Shown here: positions 28,501 to 43,500 of the stretch, one piece after another
Layout of the letters: every line of letters begins with the position of its first letter
Numbering within the stretch: the stretch's first letter is position 1
Assembly: GCF_019925205.1 (NCBI RefSeq)
Contig: NC_083562.1
Location: 22,754,001-22,818,000, forward strand
Length of the DNA: 64,000 nt
Reading direction: 5' to 3'
Source: Metopolophium dirhodum
Lineage: Eukaryota; Arthropoda; Insecta; Hemiptera; Aphididae
The notes under the pieces: generated by a model
The model's database searches: none
The model's input: the letters and a program-made list of their open reading frames with translations, nothing else
What the model was told of the DNA's origin: nothing
Translations under genes and position numbers: made by a program

Positions 28501-31500
28501 ATAGTATTGAAACTTATTTTAAAATTATGAAAGAATAAATTGTAATCCTTAATATACCTATATAATAGGCCTAAAATTAAAACACAAGAATAATTGTATA
28601 ACGAATGATGACAATATGTCTTTTTATATACCTATTATAGATGTGCAGAATCAACCATTCAGTTTTCAACTCTTTTCAACTAAAAAACAAATCGAAAACT
28701 ACATTAAAAATCAAAACGTATAATTCGAGTTATGATTAGGATTATCGTGTATATTATACTTATTATACGTATAATAAAAATATCGAACGACTTATTTCTT
28801 CGTTTTATCTACCTGTATATTAAAACGTATATACACGATATTATAATATTATATTGTGTAGTAAGAGTCTTATATTATTTTTCTATCTTATTAAACTTAA
28901 CGATACGAGTGTTGGAGTACATCAAAGGAGAAAATGCCGAATCACGATTTTAGCACACATATATTATATTTAACTAGCTGATCGAGTCAAGGTCTAATTC
29001 CGAGCAATGAAGATTTCGTCACTGTTTTCTAAAGCATTAAACGATTAACTGACAGTTCGACGACAAGGAAACAGTACATTGGAAGATATTATATACACGG
29101 CGCATGCACATAATATAATGTATCGAGCGAAAGACAATAGCGTACAAATAACAGAAAATTATTAGATAATATAGATTGCATCATGTATACAGTCCGTAAT
29201 ATAGCCATATATACAAGTTCACGTGTGCACGAGTAATGAAAGACCTACCATATAGTCTTAATAAACTGTAGGATAAGAATAAGATCTTCTATAATATAGT
29301 TTCAGTATATATTCACATATACTAGGTCAAAATTTGCTTTAGCACGTACATCTGATATAGTATTAGATTTTTAAATTTTAAATTCTCAATAGAAACAACA
29401 CGTTATTATATCGTGACTTTACCGGTACCCACGATCAGGACGAAAATCTATAGATTTATTAACATATTATACAGGACGAATACGGAATAACACGCATACA
29501 ATTAGGACGGCAGCTGAGATTCAACTATATAGACAGAACGCGAAAGAAGACACGACAAATACAATGGCAATTTAGCTGCACTTGTCTAAAAAACTGTTAA
29601 ATATAGGCACCTACTTAAGGTAATTAAAAATAAAAATAAGTTTTTCAATTACGAAATGTGTATAATATAATATATACATATAGTATTCTGTATTGTTACT
29701 TAAATCAAGTTATTTTATATACCCACACATAGTAATTTTTTCTCACGGATAGGTTTCAATTACAGTTTAATTATTCAGTTATGTCGATGTCACTGTAGTT
29801 GAACACTTGTACATACATGTTCATATATGCATGTACAAGTAGAAAAGGCTGAAGCGTATACATGGGGAATACACATATTGTGTACTTATGCATTACTTAT
29901 ATTATTATCACTATTCATCGAATTAACGATGACAATGGTATAGTAGGTATATAGATTGGATAATCAGAAGTTTCACAACAAAATTATACTGCACGCACAA
30001 TGAAACATAACTAAGTGTTTGAGTAAGTTTAAAATGGTATGAAAAAAAACTAAACGTGCGTAATAATGTACCTAATATAATATTAGAAAAACTACAAATA
30101 TTATAATTTATTCTTCGGCAACAATATTATAATTGTCCATATAATAATTATATTATGTACGCGGAAAACGTCGGGTATCACTCCAACTGGGAAATGAGTG
30201 TTTATTAGGTACCTATTCTGTTATAATAACAGAACGTTTTCTGATAATCTCTTGTCCATTTGACCAAAAAATTCGACTATCCAAATTGGTCGAGTGCGTG
30301 CAAAGATTTACAGGTTTATCAACTTTGGGTGCGACAGCGTTCACGCCCAGAACCAACGGATAGGACTCTGGATAAGACTATAATACAAGGCATATAATAT
30401 CTATGTAAAATCATCATATACAACTATAAACGGGATCCGGAAATGGGCTGTCGATCGGGATGGCTGCAGAAACACTATATTTTATATTATACACTACAAT
30501 GGGCCGTTTATACCGTTAGCGGCATTGCAGATTAGGGCCGCACGATAGAATATTATTACAACCGCCGCCGGAAGCCAATCTGCAGCTAGTGCTTCTCCTT
30601 CACTGAGCGGGCAAACGGGACCCGAAATTATTATCAATGTTTCCCATAAAGTGGCACACACTACCGTGCATAATATAGGTAGGCATACAAATCCGGACAC
30701 GAGCGCAACGCGGTCAAACGACAGCGCGATAGATCTCCACTGCGCAGCTTCACTGCGGTAGCTCTCCCCTACTCTGACAAGTCGTCGGCGTCACCGGTGT
30801 TATTATATTGTTTTTCGTTATCCGACTTATATTCTCGTTGCTTGTTCGATAAACAAGTAACAACCCACTATAAATATATTATGTTAAGTTATTTTGTTTG
30901 AGCACAAATTTCGAAGGAAAATGTTTATTCAAATATTATAATGTAATTTATCCAAACAGTCATGATACAACTACGATGCCATAGATATGGATACCGCATT
31001 CGAATAAATATATAGTGTCGAGACTAAACTCTTTTATATTATTACTTGCTGTTCATTCAATTTTAAAACGATTGCTCTATTGCAAGTACAGCTCTCCGTC
31101 GATATATTATCTCATCCACGAAATTTAATCACGACGATTGTCAGATTTAGCATAATTTATTACTCAATTGTGTAAAACTATAGCGATAAAACGAAACATA
31201 TGACGTATGTTAATTTGTTTAGTCTTAAGAAGACGTGGTACCCGAATGTGTTGTCTCCGTCTTACAAGTGCGTAACATAGCAAATTTTACGCTTGCTCAG
31301 CAGATCACTTTTAGCTCCATTAGCTTATAAAATTAGAGTGAATTTACCTCTTATAAATATTTAAAGTTAGATTATTATCTAGGCAATGTCATAAGCTTTT
31401 TATTATATTTTTATTTTAAAGCGAGTTATAAGTATTTTTAGATGTGCAAACAATTTACAATTTTAAAATACTCATAACTCGCTTTAAAATTCAAATATAA

Positions 31501-34500
31501 TAAATTGCCATTGCCATTAGGTGATAATCTTCCCTTTAAATTTTATAAGAGGTGAATTCACTCTAATTTTATACCAATGGAGATGAAAGTGATTTGCTGA
31601 GCGTAATTTTTTTTATGTTACGCACTTGTAAGACGGAGACAACACATGCCGGACCACGTCCTTTTAAACGCCAGGTACTTATTCTTATAATACTATTACA
31701 AAATATTATCCTAAATCGTTAGTGAAACACATTTTTAAGTAATTTAAAAGACATTCGAAGTGTGTAATATATAGATGACGTCAAAATTAGATCGATAAAT
31801 AGTTTTCAAAACAGTTACGCGCATTAATAGTTGACGATATCTATTTATCGTCAGATTTGTAACGGTTGAATTTCCGTACAAATTATAATCTAATGTGAAT
31901 TGTTTTTGGCAAGAGGTGACTATACTCTTTTTTGACAAAGAGGCATGTTTATTATGGATATCAGGAAGGTCGTTAAATGTATGGGTAGCATATACGTATG
32001 ATAAAATGATATATTATTTGTAACATTTTACAAGTGTCAACGACCGTGTAAACGTTATCTTACTTTGTTTGCTGTTCCAGGTGTTTACCTTTTATACAGG
32101 ATTATAATATTAGAATGTATAATATGATTGTACTCACTCTCTGAAGTCGTACACTATAGTAATTATAAGTTTACTTATAAAACTTAATATATAGCTGACA
32201 TATGAACAATTTTAATTACCTGTAACAAACAAAACAATACATATATATTAGAACGCAGATGCATATAAAACATGGAATATTTTTAAATAATGCATATAGG
32301 TATACGATAGGTACACAGTAGTACAGTACACACAAATTAGGACACGTGTGACTCCCCTTTGGAGCGATTAGTAACGGCTGCTATTGCATAGGAAATACAA
32401 GAATGTATGAATAAGTGGGAGGAGATTATATATAATATATTACTTATAGTGTCTAAAAACGATTATGTAGAGAATTCTAGAACGCATACGTCATACGTGA
32501 CACTCGGAAGTAATTCATGCGACAAACACGAGAGGATATAAGGTTCTAATATAGATTATAGGTAGTTTCTTATTCAAGATAAATCAATGATGGAGCGCTG
32601 TCTACTTTAATTTTTAGTTGTTAACAATAATTGTTAACGTAACGATGAAGATCTTACTAACTAGATTAAAGTCAAGAAACTCAGTTCATCAAAATTTAGT
32701 TACAATAATTTAATAACTATCCATAACATACAATTGTATTTTTAGTGGAAAATGTTTTATTAACAATTTAATTTGTCTATAACTTATTCAACGTAAAATA
32801 TTGTACTGCTATAAGGAGAAAAGAGTTTAAAATATTTTAATATGGTTATAAAGTGCTTAACTTCATGCTTTAATATGATTTATTTTTCGATTAAAACATC
32901 TTATTTTTTACCAGTAAAACCATGATCCTATATAAATTATATATATATAAGTACATGTAGGTACTTGTAAGGCAACAACTAATTTTAGATGGTCATTGTA
33001 ATTGAAAGCAAACAATAAAAATTTTTTTACTCGCAATTAAACTAGATAATATCTTATAAGGTATTTTATAAGGTATAATATTGTTCTTATGATGTATTAT
33101 ATAATTTAGTTTTTTATTTCAGTTAACTATAGTAGACATCGATTTTTTGACTTATTTTTGTTTTATTTTTAATTTTCAAAAGTTGTATGGACGGGTATTA
33201 TGATATGTGTATTGGTATTTTACACAAGTGGGTGACGTACCGCCCGGGGTCGAAAAGAAATACGGTAGTCACGATGTATTGCCGTCCTGCAGCAGTAGAA
33301 CGAGATAATGTTTGCAGCAGCCCTCTCCGCATATATACGTATATTATATTATTATAGTGCATACACGAAGTACGTGAATAGCAAAAATCTGGGTCGGCTC
33401 GCCGGGAAGCCGTTTCGAAATTAATTGCTCCAACGCAATTATTATAATATGTACATATACACAATATATAGGTACCAATAAAAAATATAATACATTGGAA
33501 AAATACAAATTTATGAGTATCGATTACATGCCGCCGACCTGTTATTAATACATAAGAGAACAATAAGTAGGAGAGAAAATGTTAATCTGTGCTCTTAGGT
33601 TGAATATATATAATATATATGTAGGGGTATCGAAGGGTTTTCGTGTGTTGTAGTTCGTCAACATTTATTAACACAGTATTTTACAGATTGTCGCAAATTA
33701 TATACATTTTGTTGATTTTCCATAAATTTAAGCTTCGTTCAGCCCCTTCCATTTTTGTAGTCACATTACTATGGATTCGATCGCGGTGTCAGAATTCAAT
33801 GACGTTAATATATTCCGTTGGCTTCAAGATAATCTTATATACGTCACATGACATATATCTATAGTATTTTTCCGAACAGAAATATCCAGGGGATTCAAGC
33901 CTTAAAAGTTTGGCAGAACGTACAAACACAAGAGTTCACACGTCAGTTTTATACTAATACTCATACTCAATACATGACAGATTCAATATTACTTAGAACA
34001 AGTGGCGTTCTCAGGAATTTTCATTTGGGGGGGGGAGGGTTGTGGATAATGTTTAGGAATATTTAAGGAAGCTATCGGCGCACAAAAAACCGGCTGCGTA
34101 AAAAAACGGACACCCTCCCTCCCGTGAGTACGCCAACAGTTTTTTTTTTAATATTTAGAAAAATAATGGGCATTAAACTAAAACAAGTAAATTAAGTTAT
34201 ATAATCTACATCACGAATTAATCATACACTAACATTAAAATAATATTACATTCGACGTGCATGATTTCACAAATTAAACAAAACTAACGAAAACTCTAAT
34301 ATTAAAAAACTTAACTTATTTATCAAGGAAATGTATATGTATGTGTGTGTATGTGTGTGTGTGCGTATGAACATTTTCAATCAGAATTTAAAATATTAAC
34401 TAATAATGAATTATTTTAGGTTAATAAGCAGATATTAAAGTAGTTTTCTAGTGAGATTGTTTCATTAATTTTTTTTGCTTGTAATTTCTCGTCTTCGTGG

Positions 34501-37500
34501 TTATAATATCCGTGAGAAACGCCGACGATTTATGGTCCAACTAGTCGATGCATTATTATAATCACGCAAAACTACATATATATATTCTCCGTGGATCCTA
34601 TACCTGTGAGTCGGCTGTTGTCAAATGAGGAAAGAAAAAATAAGTGTACAATGCTATAGCTGCAGCTTAACCGGACACATATAGCTAAGGGCAATAGTTC
34701 AGGGCCGGCGTAGCATTCATCTCAATTTTGCGGGTCACGGGTATATTGACGCGTCTGCAGGGAATGCAGAAAATTAAAAGCAATAAAAAATGCATTAGAA
34801 TTTTTTTAATGAGAGTATTCATTTTCAAGCAGAAAACAAAACCTTGGATTATAATAAATACCGTTGATCGAGGTGAACACACTTCGTAAAACATTATAAT
34901 ATATAATATTATACATTTCTCGTTGGGGTTTCTTACGAATACACATACAATATTATACATTATACACAATTCAACATAAAGTAAATTTAACATAAGTTGC
35001 TATATATTCTTTAAGTACCTACATAATGTGACCTGCAGTAATAATTTATTTACATTACTCGCAAATTAAGAAGAAATGCAAATTAAAGATTCTAAATTGA
35101 AAAATTTAAATATTTAACCAAAAATAGTCTCAGATTGTGTATTACTTTTCAATTTACTATTGTCTATTACAATCTTGAATCAAATAAAGTTGTGAATTAT
35201 TATACTAACTCAGTTATGTTATAATGTTCGCGAAGCCGATTTATTGATAGAAATAATTTAGAACTTTTTTCTTAAGAATAGTGATTTAACTGAGTTTTTT
35301 AATAGGGGGACTTGTAAAAAATGCGTAAAGGTACCTCTATAAGTTTAATTTGTATATTTATTATATTATATTTAAGGTATAAATAAAACCTTGAGGATAA
35401 GTACAAGTTTATAATATATGAATCATATTTAAACACATAATCACATATTACATATGTATGCACTAATGCATAAATATGTAGCGTAAATTAAATCCTCCAG
35501 AGTTAGGTTGAAATAATAAAGGAAAAAAAAATAAATTAAAACGTTTGTATTTGGAGTAGGATTTGCGTGAAATAACTCTCAATTTCCTGCTAAAAATTAT
35601 ACACATTATACTATTATTATTATATTAAGACTCTTGAGATGTTCATTTTAAAAAAAAAGAAACGATATACCTTAATCATATAATAATAATAGTAAAAAAA
35701 AACGTGAAAAAAACGCTTTAATGCTTGGAGCGCATATGAATTCGTTATGCGATAGAACCACCTTGGCAAGGTCGTTGCCGCTGAGTAATCATTATACGGC
35801 CATGTTATTAGGGTACCACCAAAATACTATGAGCCGCACATATAGTGATATTATTATGCCGTCATACATAACTATCCGCCGGGGCTGTTGGCGAACACAC
35901 AAAAGAATTATGGATTCCAGCAGGCGTCTCCCGTGAGGCATTCGTTGTACCTGTATTTGTAATGCAGTATACCTATATATACGTAGATACCACAGGTCCA
36001 CGGGTATTGTATACTACACAGACACACGTCGGGTGTCGAATTAACGAGGAATCGTTGACTTTTCTAGCTGTCCTCCGAACTTGACAGTGTATGATATTAA
36101 CTCAGACGAAGTTTAAAAAAAAAATAGATTAACCTTACCTCGAAATGCGCTAAAAATATGTGGGACTTGATTATATAGGTGTAGTGAATACTAAATACAT
36201 ATACACGAGTATACCTGCCTATAAAGTGACACTTTTAAAGTTAAAAAGAACGTGGGAAATATAAGCGCCCTTTTTGCCCAGTTTTAGACGTATTTTCACC
36301 ACCATTGACACTAAGGAATGCCGAGGTTGATACTAAAATATACAAACGAAATGACCGACATAATAGTACAATACAATAGAAAATAAAATATATAATACGC
36401 AGTATTGTTTATAGGTTTATTGTGAGCATGAAAAATATTTCTCGGATATTATGTATTTATAGTTTTTGAGGTTAATTATTGTAAATTATATTACTTTAAG
36501 TATAGTTAGGCACACTATTCTCCATTTATCACGTTAAAATTTAAGTACGTAATTACAAGCACAAACAATTAATTTAACAAATATTCCATTGATTACACGT
36601 ACATATAAATGTATTCTCAATAATATATAATATTATGTTCTTATTTTTTTGTAATTTTATATTTTTTATATATTTAAAAAAATATAATTTACGTTGAAAT
36701 ATTTTAAAAAGATTCGAGGCCAATTTTATAATCAGATTTAGAATAAAGAAAAATTTAAATTTGTGTAATACAAGGTTTAGTCTATACACGAGATAACAAT
36801 AAAAAAAATTTTCAAATGTAAATAGTTTACATATTATATACCACTTAAATATTATTAATAATATTAAAAAAAAAAAATGAAAACGTAAACTAATGTATAA
36901 CTTGTAAGCTAATATTAGCAGTCAAAGCCTTTAATCCTAATAAAAAAAATAATAATTTAAACTATATAGTGACCATTTAAATTAATTTAATTTTTCGAAT
37001 CATGTTTTTGACTAAAATTGTCCATTAATATTAATTGTTACCAAAACAATATTATTTCTCAAGTATATATCCATTATCTTGTTAAAATAGGTACCCATAT
37101 AAAAAAAACCTGTAAGTACAGGCAAAGACCGATAAAAAATATATAGGTACATACACTAACGTGAATAAATACTATATGATGTATATATAAATACTATGAA
37201 ATAATTAAGATCGCCGGTTAATAATAAACCATTTATCATAATACATATAGAGTAGGTATAGTATGTCATGATGATAACGAATGCCATTGATAATACGACT
37301 ACTTAAGTGTGTAAATTACACAAGTAAGTGGTACCTAATCTTAAAAGTCATAACTCATAACAAATATATCATAGAAGATAGGTATACCGATTGTTTCACG
37401 CTAATAAAACATTTAATGTAACGAAAAAATATTATATTGATCACAAAGTTTATAAAACAAATTTTAAAAAAAACACAGTTTTATAATAACCAACAATACA

Positions 37501-40500
37501 TTTTATGAGCTTTTAAATGAATTAATGTGATTTAAATTATACAAAAACTATTTACCTACGGTTTGAAGTATTCATGAAAAAAATAAAAGTCAACAAACGC
37601 CGATTGTTGTAGTCAATGATTTATACCGTTCTACATTTTACGTAGAAGAGGACAAAAAACGCGTACCTACTGCGTCGAAGAACAAAACGTCATTGTCTGG
37701 AAGACGGATGGCAGTCGCATCGCAGTGTGGCATGTCGTATGTGTTTTATCTATTTTCCATGGGTCGACTGCCGACCGCCCCGTGGGTGGTTGTGTATTGT
37801 ACAGGGAGTCGGCGTGTTCCTATAATTTACACGCACTGAATTGAAACCCTTATTTTTCAGAAAAATCCTATGTATTCAACAACGGAATTCCGCTGCATCC
37901 CTTTGGGCGGTGCGGCTACCCCCCGCAGCTACGACCAGACTGTGACTAGAATAGACCCAGCAAGTCCCTGCGGGAGATTTGTCAGTTGCTGCCGACGAAG
38001 ATCGTTGTCATGAGACGTTTAAATAATATATATTAAACATATTATATTATGTATGTACCTAACTTACACAATGGGCTTGAACCGTACCGCGGCTGAACAA
38101 TATTTACGATTATAGACACTCGCGGGTTATTGTGTTGTGTGAGGAGAAAATGGATATATTTAGGTACACGTCCAGAAATAGGCAATCCTTTCGAGATATG
38201 GCTGTATAAGTATACATAAAAAAACATGAATGGGTATCAAACATTAAACAACTAAAAATATGTATTTATATTTAAACATTAGATTGAAGTATTAAACTAC
38301 CAGTCAATTGTGGAAGCTCGTCGTAATATTGACACTAGGTACCTAATTTTTTCACCAATTAAAATAATTATGTATATCGTTCCTAGTTGACAAGAAAATC
38401 TTACAAAATCATGAACGCAACCTGGATGAAGACCACTGCGACCGCGAAATCAAAAGACAGACGATATGGTAAAAATTACAATGCTATAAAATATTTAGTC
38501 TTCAATAATCAAATCAAACCTTTTGTTTGACAAGACCCTACAGGATAATAGATCGGGTAGCGCGGTTCCATACTTCCATTTGTTTATCATACGTTCCATT
38601 GATAAAATCGTACCGATTTATATTCATGCCAAACAAGTTTTTCTTGAATAAAAAATCTGCTGGACTAACCGAGCATAGACATTAATTGAAATGATTAAAA
38701 TTTGATACATGCAGGCTTGCTGGAAAGTGAATTGGTAAGATGTTGAATGTAACACATCTAATCGTTTAAAATTAAACTAACGTATTTTAAAGACGTATAT
38801 TATAAGACACGATATTATATTCTCATACGTTGATAATATAAAATAATCATTATCTATTAAATACGTTTCTTTGGCAACGATTGGTTTGGTCGACCAGCGG
38901 GCGATTTGACGTGTAAAGACACATCGCATGACAAGACTTGATGAATTTCACCACTAACGAATGAAGAACCACGACATACTGGTTTACGTCGATCAACATT
39001 TTGGCCTGTGGTATAGTTTATCAATTCGTTAACTATATTTAAAAAAAACTGAAAAGCAGTCATTTGAAAGTAATCATTTGTTAAAAAAATATATAACATA
39101 TGTTATGTATATTAATATTATATATCAACGCCTTTTGGTATGCATATATTCATCGGCCTATGGCCTATCATGTTGTACCCACGACCCACGTTGAAACTAC
39201 CAATTTCTGAATCGGAAAACTGCAGTACCTAAATTGTTAAATATGGCAATGCCCAGAAACTGGTTTGCTATACAACAATAGGTTTTAGATAAACCTATGC
39301 TGACCCACAGAAAAGAGAGTGGCAAGTACGACATTCAATGAACTTGATAATTTCTAACTCATGAAATCCTCCCAAAATGTAATTTTACATTTATATATTA
39401 AACAACGTGAAATGGAGAGAATATTTGACAACCATAATATGTAATATACCTAGGTATAAGAATAACTGCTTAGTCCTAACGTTAAATTCTTTAGACATTA
39501 ATAAATACAAAAGAAAATCAAGAAATCATAGTATAAGTATATAAGTACCGTAGATAATATAATTAAAAACTAGGTATTAAAACTGCAAAAGTAATTTTAC
39601 TTAGGTGATACATGATACAACTACTTAACTATTTACTACATATTGTTATGATTGCTGTTATAGTCATAGAACACAAATAACACAAAATTATAAAATGCTG
39701 TATCACCTCATAAAGCTATTATTTACTTAAATGATTATCTAATAATATACCTAACCTATTACCTATATTAATATGTTGGTAATTAAATGATAAAAGTTTG
39801 AAATTATTTAACTTGTCAACAAGATAAAAGTTGTACCAGTACTCGTGCAGATTTTCTAGTAATAATATACAAATATTAATCCACTGAAAAACGAATGTGA
39901 AACGACTTCCGATAGCCCATAAGTCAGGTTAATGACACGAAAGGTGAGACTATGAATTTCGTAGTTGAATTTTAACGAGAAAGGATTTCATTTCCCATAT
40001 ACATTTCTGACAAATTTTAGTCTGTGCCCTAAGGGGTAAGGCATGTGACCTACATTTTTTTTTTGGTTAATCAGAAGTATCTATGTCCATCACGATTTTA
40101 AACTGCCAAAAAAAAATAGTTGTTACTTTAATATGTATATATCTAATACAATATGATATATTAGCAGTGTATAGGTACATTAACGTAGCACTACAGAGGA
40201 GTTGGATTATCAATGCCCTTAGGGTTATGGTCAGCGGAAAAGTATACTTTACTATTTAGTTTAAGTAACTGCTTGTATAAACGAAAATAATTTCTAAAAT
40301 AATTCGTGCCTTTTCGTTTAGTTTGTGATACTTTATGATTATAATGATGTTCAATTCACATAATTTCACTTTGAATACAATGCATGCAAATTGTGTACAG
40401 TGTCCCAAAACAAACACCTTCATAACACAACAAATGAATCGTTTATCATCATTTTCGAGTGGGCTACCAAGTAAGTAAATTACGTATTTTGAACCGAACA

Positions 40501-43500
40501 GGCGCTATTTAAAACATGATATTGTCTTTATCACCAAGGTTACGACCATTGTTTTTGCATTGTTTCAAGGCGACAATTTTAATGAACAATTATTGGAGGA
40601 TGTTGATAAGAGTGGTGGCAACATCTAATGCATTCAAAAGAAAAATGTTCGATTTATAATTTTTATTAGCCTTATTTTAATAAATCACAATTTACCTTTA
40701 AATCTATATCCAATTTTTAAATATATATTGAGCATGTGCATTTATAAAACTAATCATTTGTAATTTATATTTTGTCGTATACTTACAATTACTTGTACAG
40801 TCAAAATGATCAGAATATATTTACTAATTGTTATACTTAATTATATTATAAACAATAACAAAATCAGTTAATGTTTTAATTTAAAACATCTACCTATAAG
40901 TGTTTGTATTCCATACCTACGCATATTCAATAATTGTCCCGGTGTGCAAAAATCTGTACTATAGAAGTTACATAGTAATCACAATGGTATTCGTGAAGTT
41001 GATTATAAATGCCTATCTACTTCTCTGAGATATTATATGGATGCTAAACGCCAGGTTGAGTGATGTTGAAAATGTAACATCACAACTGTGACTACTTTGT
41101 GATATCTTAATGTGACTTCTGTTTGTGATGTATAATACTGTTAAATATACTTCGCATAGTACTCAAATAGGTTTATCACATGGATATAAAATATCAACTT
41201 CTCAGTATTATCGCAAATGAACATCTTATCAATATCAATAATATCAATATTTTAATCCAGTTTACACCATCGATCGTTTTTTTATTTATAACTTACCCTT
41301 TGGGTATGTATGAAATATATTAAGTATTTTCTTAAAAATAAATAGTAGGTATACTAATGTAGGAAAGGAACAAAAATACTCAACAACTAAATAATATAAT
41401 ACACAAACATTAAAAACAATTTTTTTTTTATTGAAAACAAAATCTGAATAAGTAAAAATATTTTTACATTAAATAATTAATTTAACAAAACACTTGTATT
41501 AATTTGTAGTAGTACAATATTAATTATTTATTTATTATTTTATAATTAATAAAGAAATACATAAATGAATATTTATAAAAACAAATTATACATAAAAGAA
41601 ATTAATAACAAAGTAGATAAGCATATTGCAATTAGAAACTATTACAGGAATAATAAAAATAATAATAATCAAAGTACTTATACATAATATGGTAATGGGT
41701 ATTGGGTATTGTATACCCAATACCCAAATATAAAAATTATTATACACAACTGATAAAGTATAATTAAATTAATTGATTTAATGTATTATTATAAAATAAA
41801 GTTATGTATTAATTATTATATAATATGTGTAACAAACTTATAACCACAGCTTTTAAACCAGAAGTTGGAATAAAAAAACATTTACATTTTATTTGATCTA
41901 ATTTAATCTTAGATTAAACAGAAATGTTATCATTAATTATTTGAAATGATAAATAGTTAACAAGGTAATACATAAATTAATATTTATAAAAACAAATTAT
42001 ACATAAAATAAATGAATAATAAAGTTGGAAATTGGAATCTATTCCAGGAATGATAAAAATAATAATAATCAACGTTTACATAATAATGGGTAATGGGTAT
42101 TGTATACAAATATAAAAATTATTATACACCACAGATAAAATATAATTAAATTTTATTTAAATATTTAATATATTATTATAAAATAAAGTAATTTATTAAT
42201 TATTTGGTACATGTGTGTAACAAACTTATAACCACAGCTTTGGAATCAGAAGTTGGAATAAAAAAACATTTAAATTTTATTTGATCTAATTTAATCTCAA
42301 ATTGAATAGAAATGTTATCAGTAATTACATAAAAACAGCCAACAGTAGTTGAACAAATTGGGTTATTTGACATTTGAAAAGATCTATTAAATTTACATAC
42401 TTCTAATATAACTTCACCACTTAAATGTTTTTTAATCTGTTGCACAAAAACTATACTTTTGTCGTATAAAATAAAGTATTTGTCTTTTGATTTGGTCGAA
42501 CTTATTATAAATTGTTCTGTAATCATAGATTCATAATATGTTATAAATGGGTTATACTTATAAAAATCATCATAGTTTAATATTTCTTTTTTAAAAATGG
42601 GATATGTATTTTTTTTTATCACATTTATTTGAACATATCTGTGTTCTATTACGCGATTATATATATCTTGTAACGGATACTTAGAGTTTTTTAAACTTTT
42701 TTTAACGAATTGTAGATAATTTTCAAATTTACTTCCTACACTTTGATCTGATTCAGAAGATTGTAAAAATATTTCTTTTTCTCTTTTTGAAGCTTGCTCA
42801 TAAGTAGCTATACATAAATGATAACTTTAAATAGGTACCTAATATATTTCCTTAGTAAAAATATACACATGAAAACAACATTGGAAATACATACATTTTT
42901 AAGTAATGCAAATATTTTAATAGGTAGGTATTAAATAAATAATTAAATAGGTAGGTATGTAACTTACAATATTGTTCAATTATTTTTACAGGGAATGGTT
43001 GCCAATCTTTAGTTGGATTTTCATAATTTATTATCATTGTATCTGTAATACGCTTTTTAGGCCACTGACAAAATGTAGTGTTACCTAGTTGTACAATCCA
43101 ATTACTGGGTATCACTGAAAATTTATTTTCTTCTTCAAATAGGCCAACTACCCACTGAAAATAATATTATAGGCAATTGTTTATGAAATGTGAGTAGTAT
43201 ATGGCATATTTATGAGAAACATAAAACATCTTGAAAACTAATATTTTAAATAAAATGTACCAAGGTATCTTATAATCTTATAGTTTATCAATAAAATTGT
43301 ATTAAATTAAATGATAAATAATTTAAGTTACAGACTTTTTATACTTGCAGTCAAATGTTGTAAAACAAATAATAATAATTGGTAGGTAAAAGTTATAACT
43401 ATAATATCTAACTAAATATAATATTAAGTAATTCATGTAATTCCTTTTACTTATTTTATTATTTAGTTATTAAGAAACCATACTTTCACACCTAGGTAAC

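Larger units (their letters stand above)
19897..30493 (-). other. Drak intron 1, gene-free stretch
   Basis: AT-rich DNA without a supported gene. It includes a (TAC)n/(TAA)n microsatellite at about 22013-22053, an (AAT)n run near 24346-24374, GC-richer patches at about 21400-22200 and 24480-24590, and short hairpins at 28356-28380 and about 29805-29841. Confidence 0.6.
30774..41540 (-). other. Drak intron 1, gene-poor stretch with MITEs
   Basis: AT-rich DNA carrying the foldback element at 31229-31663 and the miniature element at 34001-34140, a TG/CA microsatellite at about 34333-34365, an odd-centred palindrome at 32620-32638, and coding-like patches at 37861-38013 (plus) and 38857-39099 (minus). 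No complete gene is supported. Confidence 0.55.
41541..42330. repeat. Tandem duplication of about 410 bp covering the 3' end of the nested gene
   Basis: Copy A (about 41541-41940) and copy B (about 41953-42330) share long stretches such as TATTTATAAAAACAAATTAT, GATAAAAATAATAATAATCA, ACAAACTTATAACCACAGC and AGAAGTTGGAATAAAAAAAC. Copy B contains the last exon end of the gene at 42200-43816. Copy A is the displaced, diverged duplicate. Confidence 0.85.

Noticed and set aside
33198..33563. 121-codon minus-strand frame
   Set aside because: No motif and a mixed-composition translation; no splice sites that would connect it to a gene.
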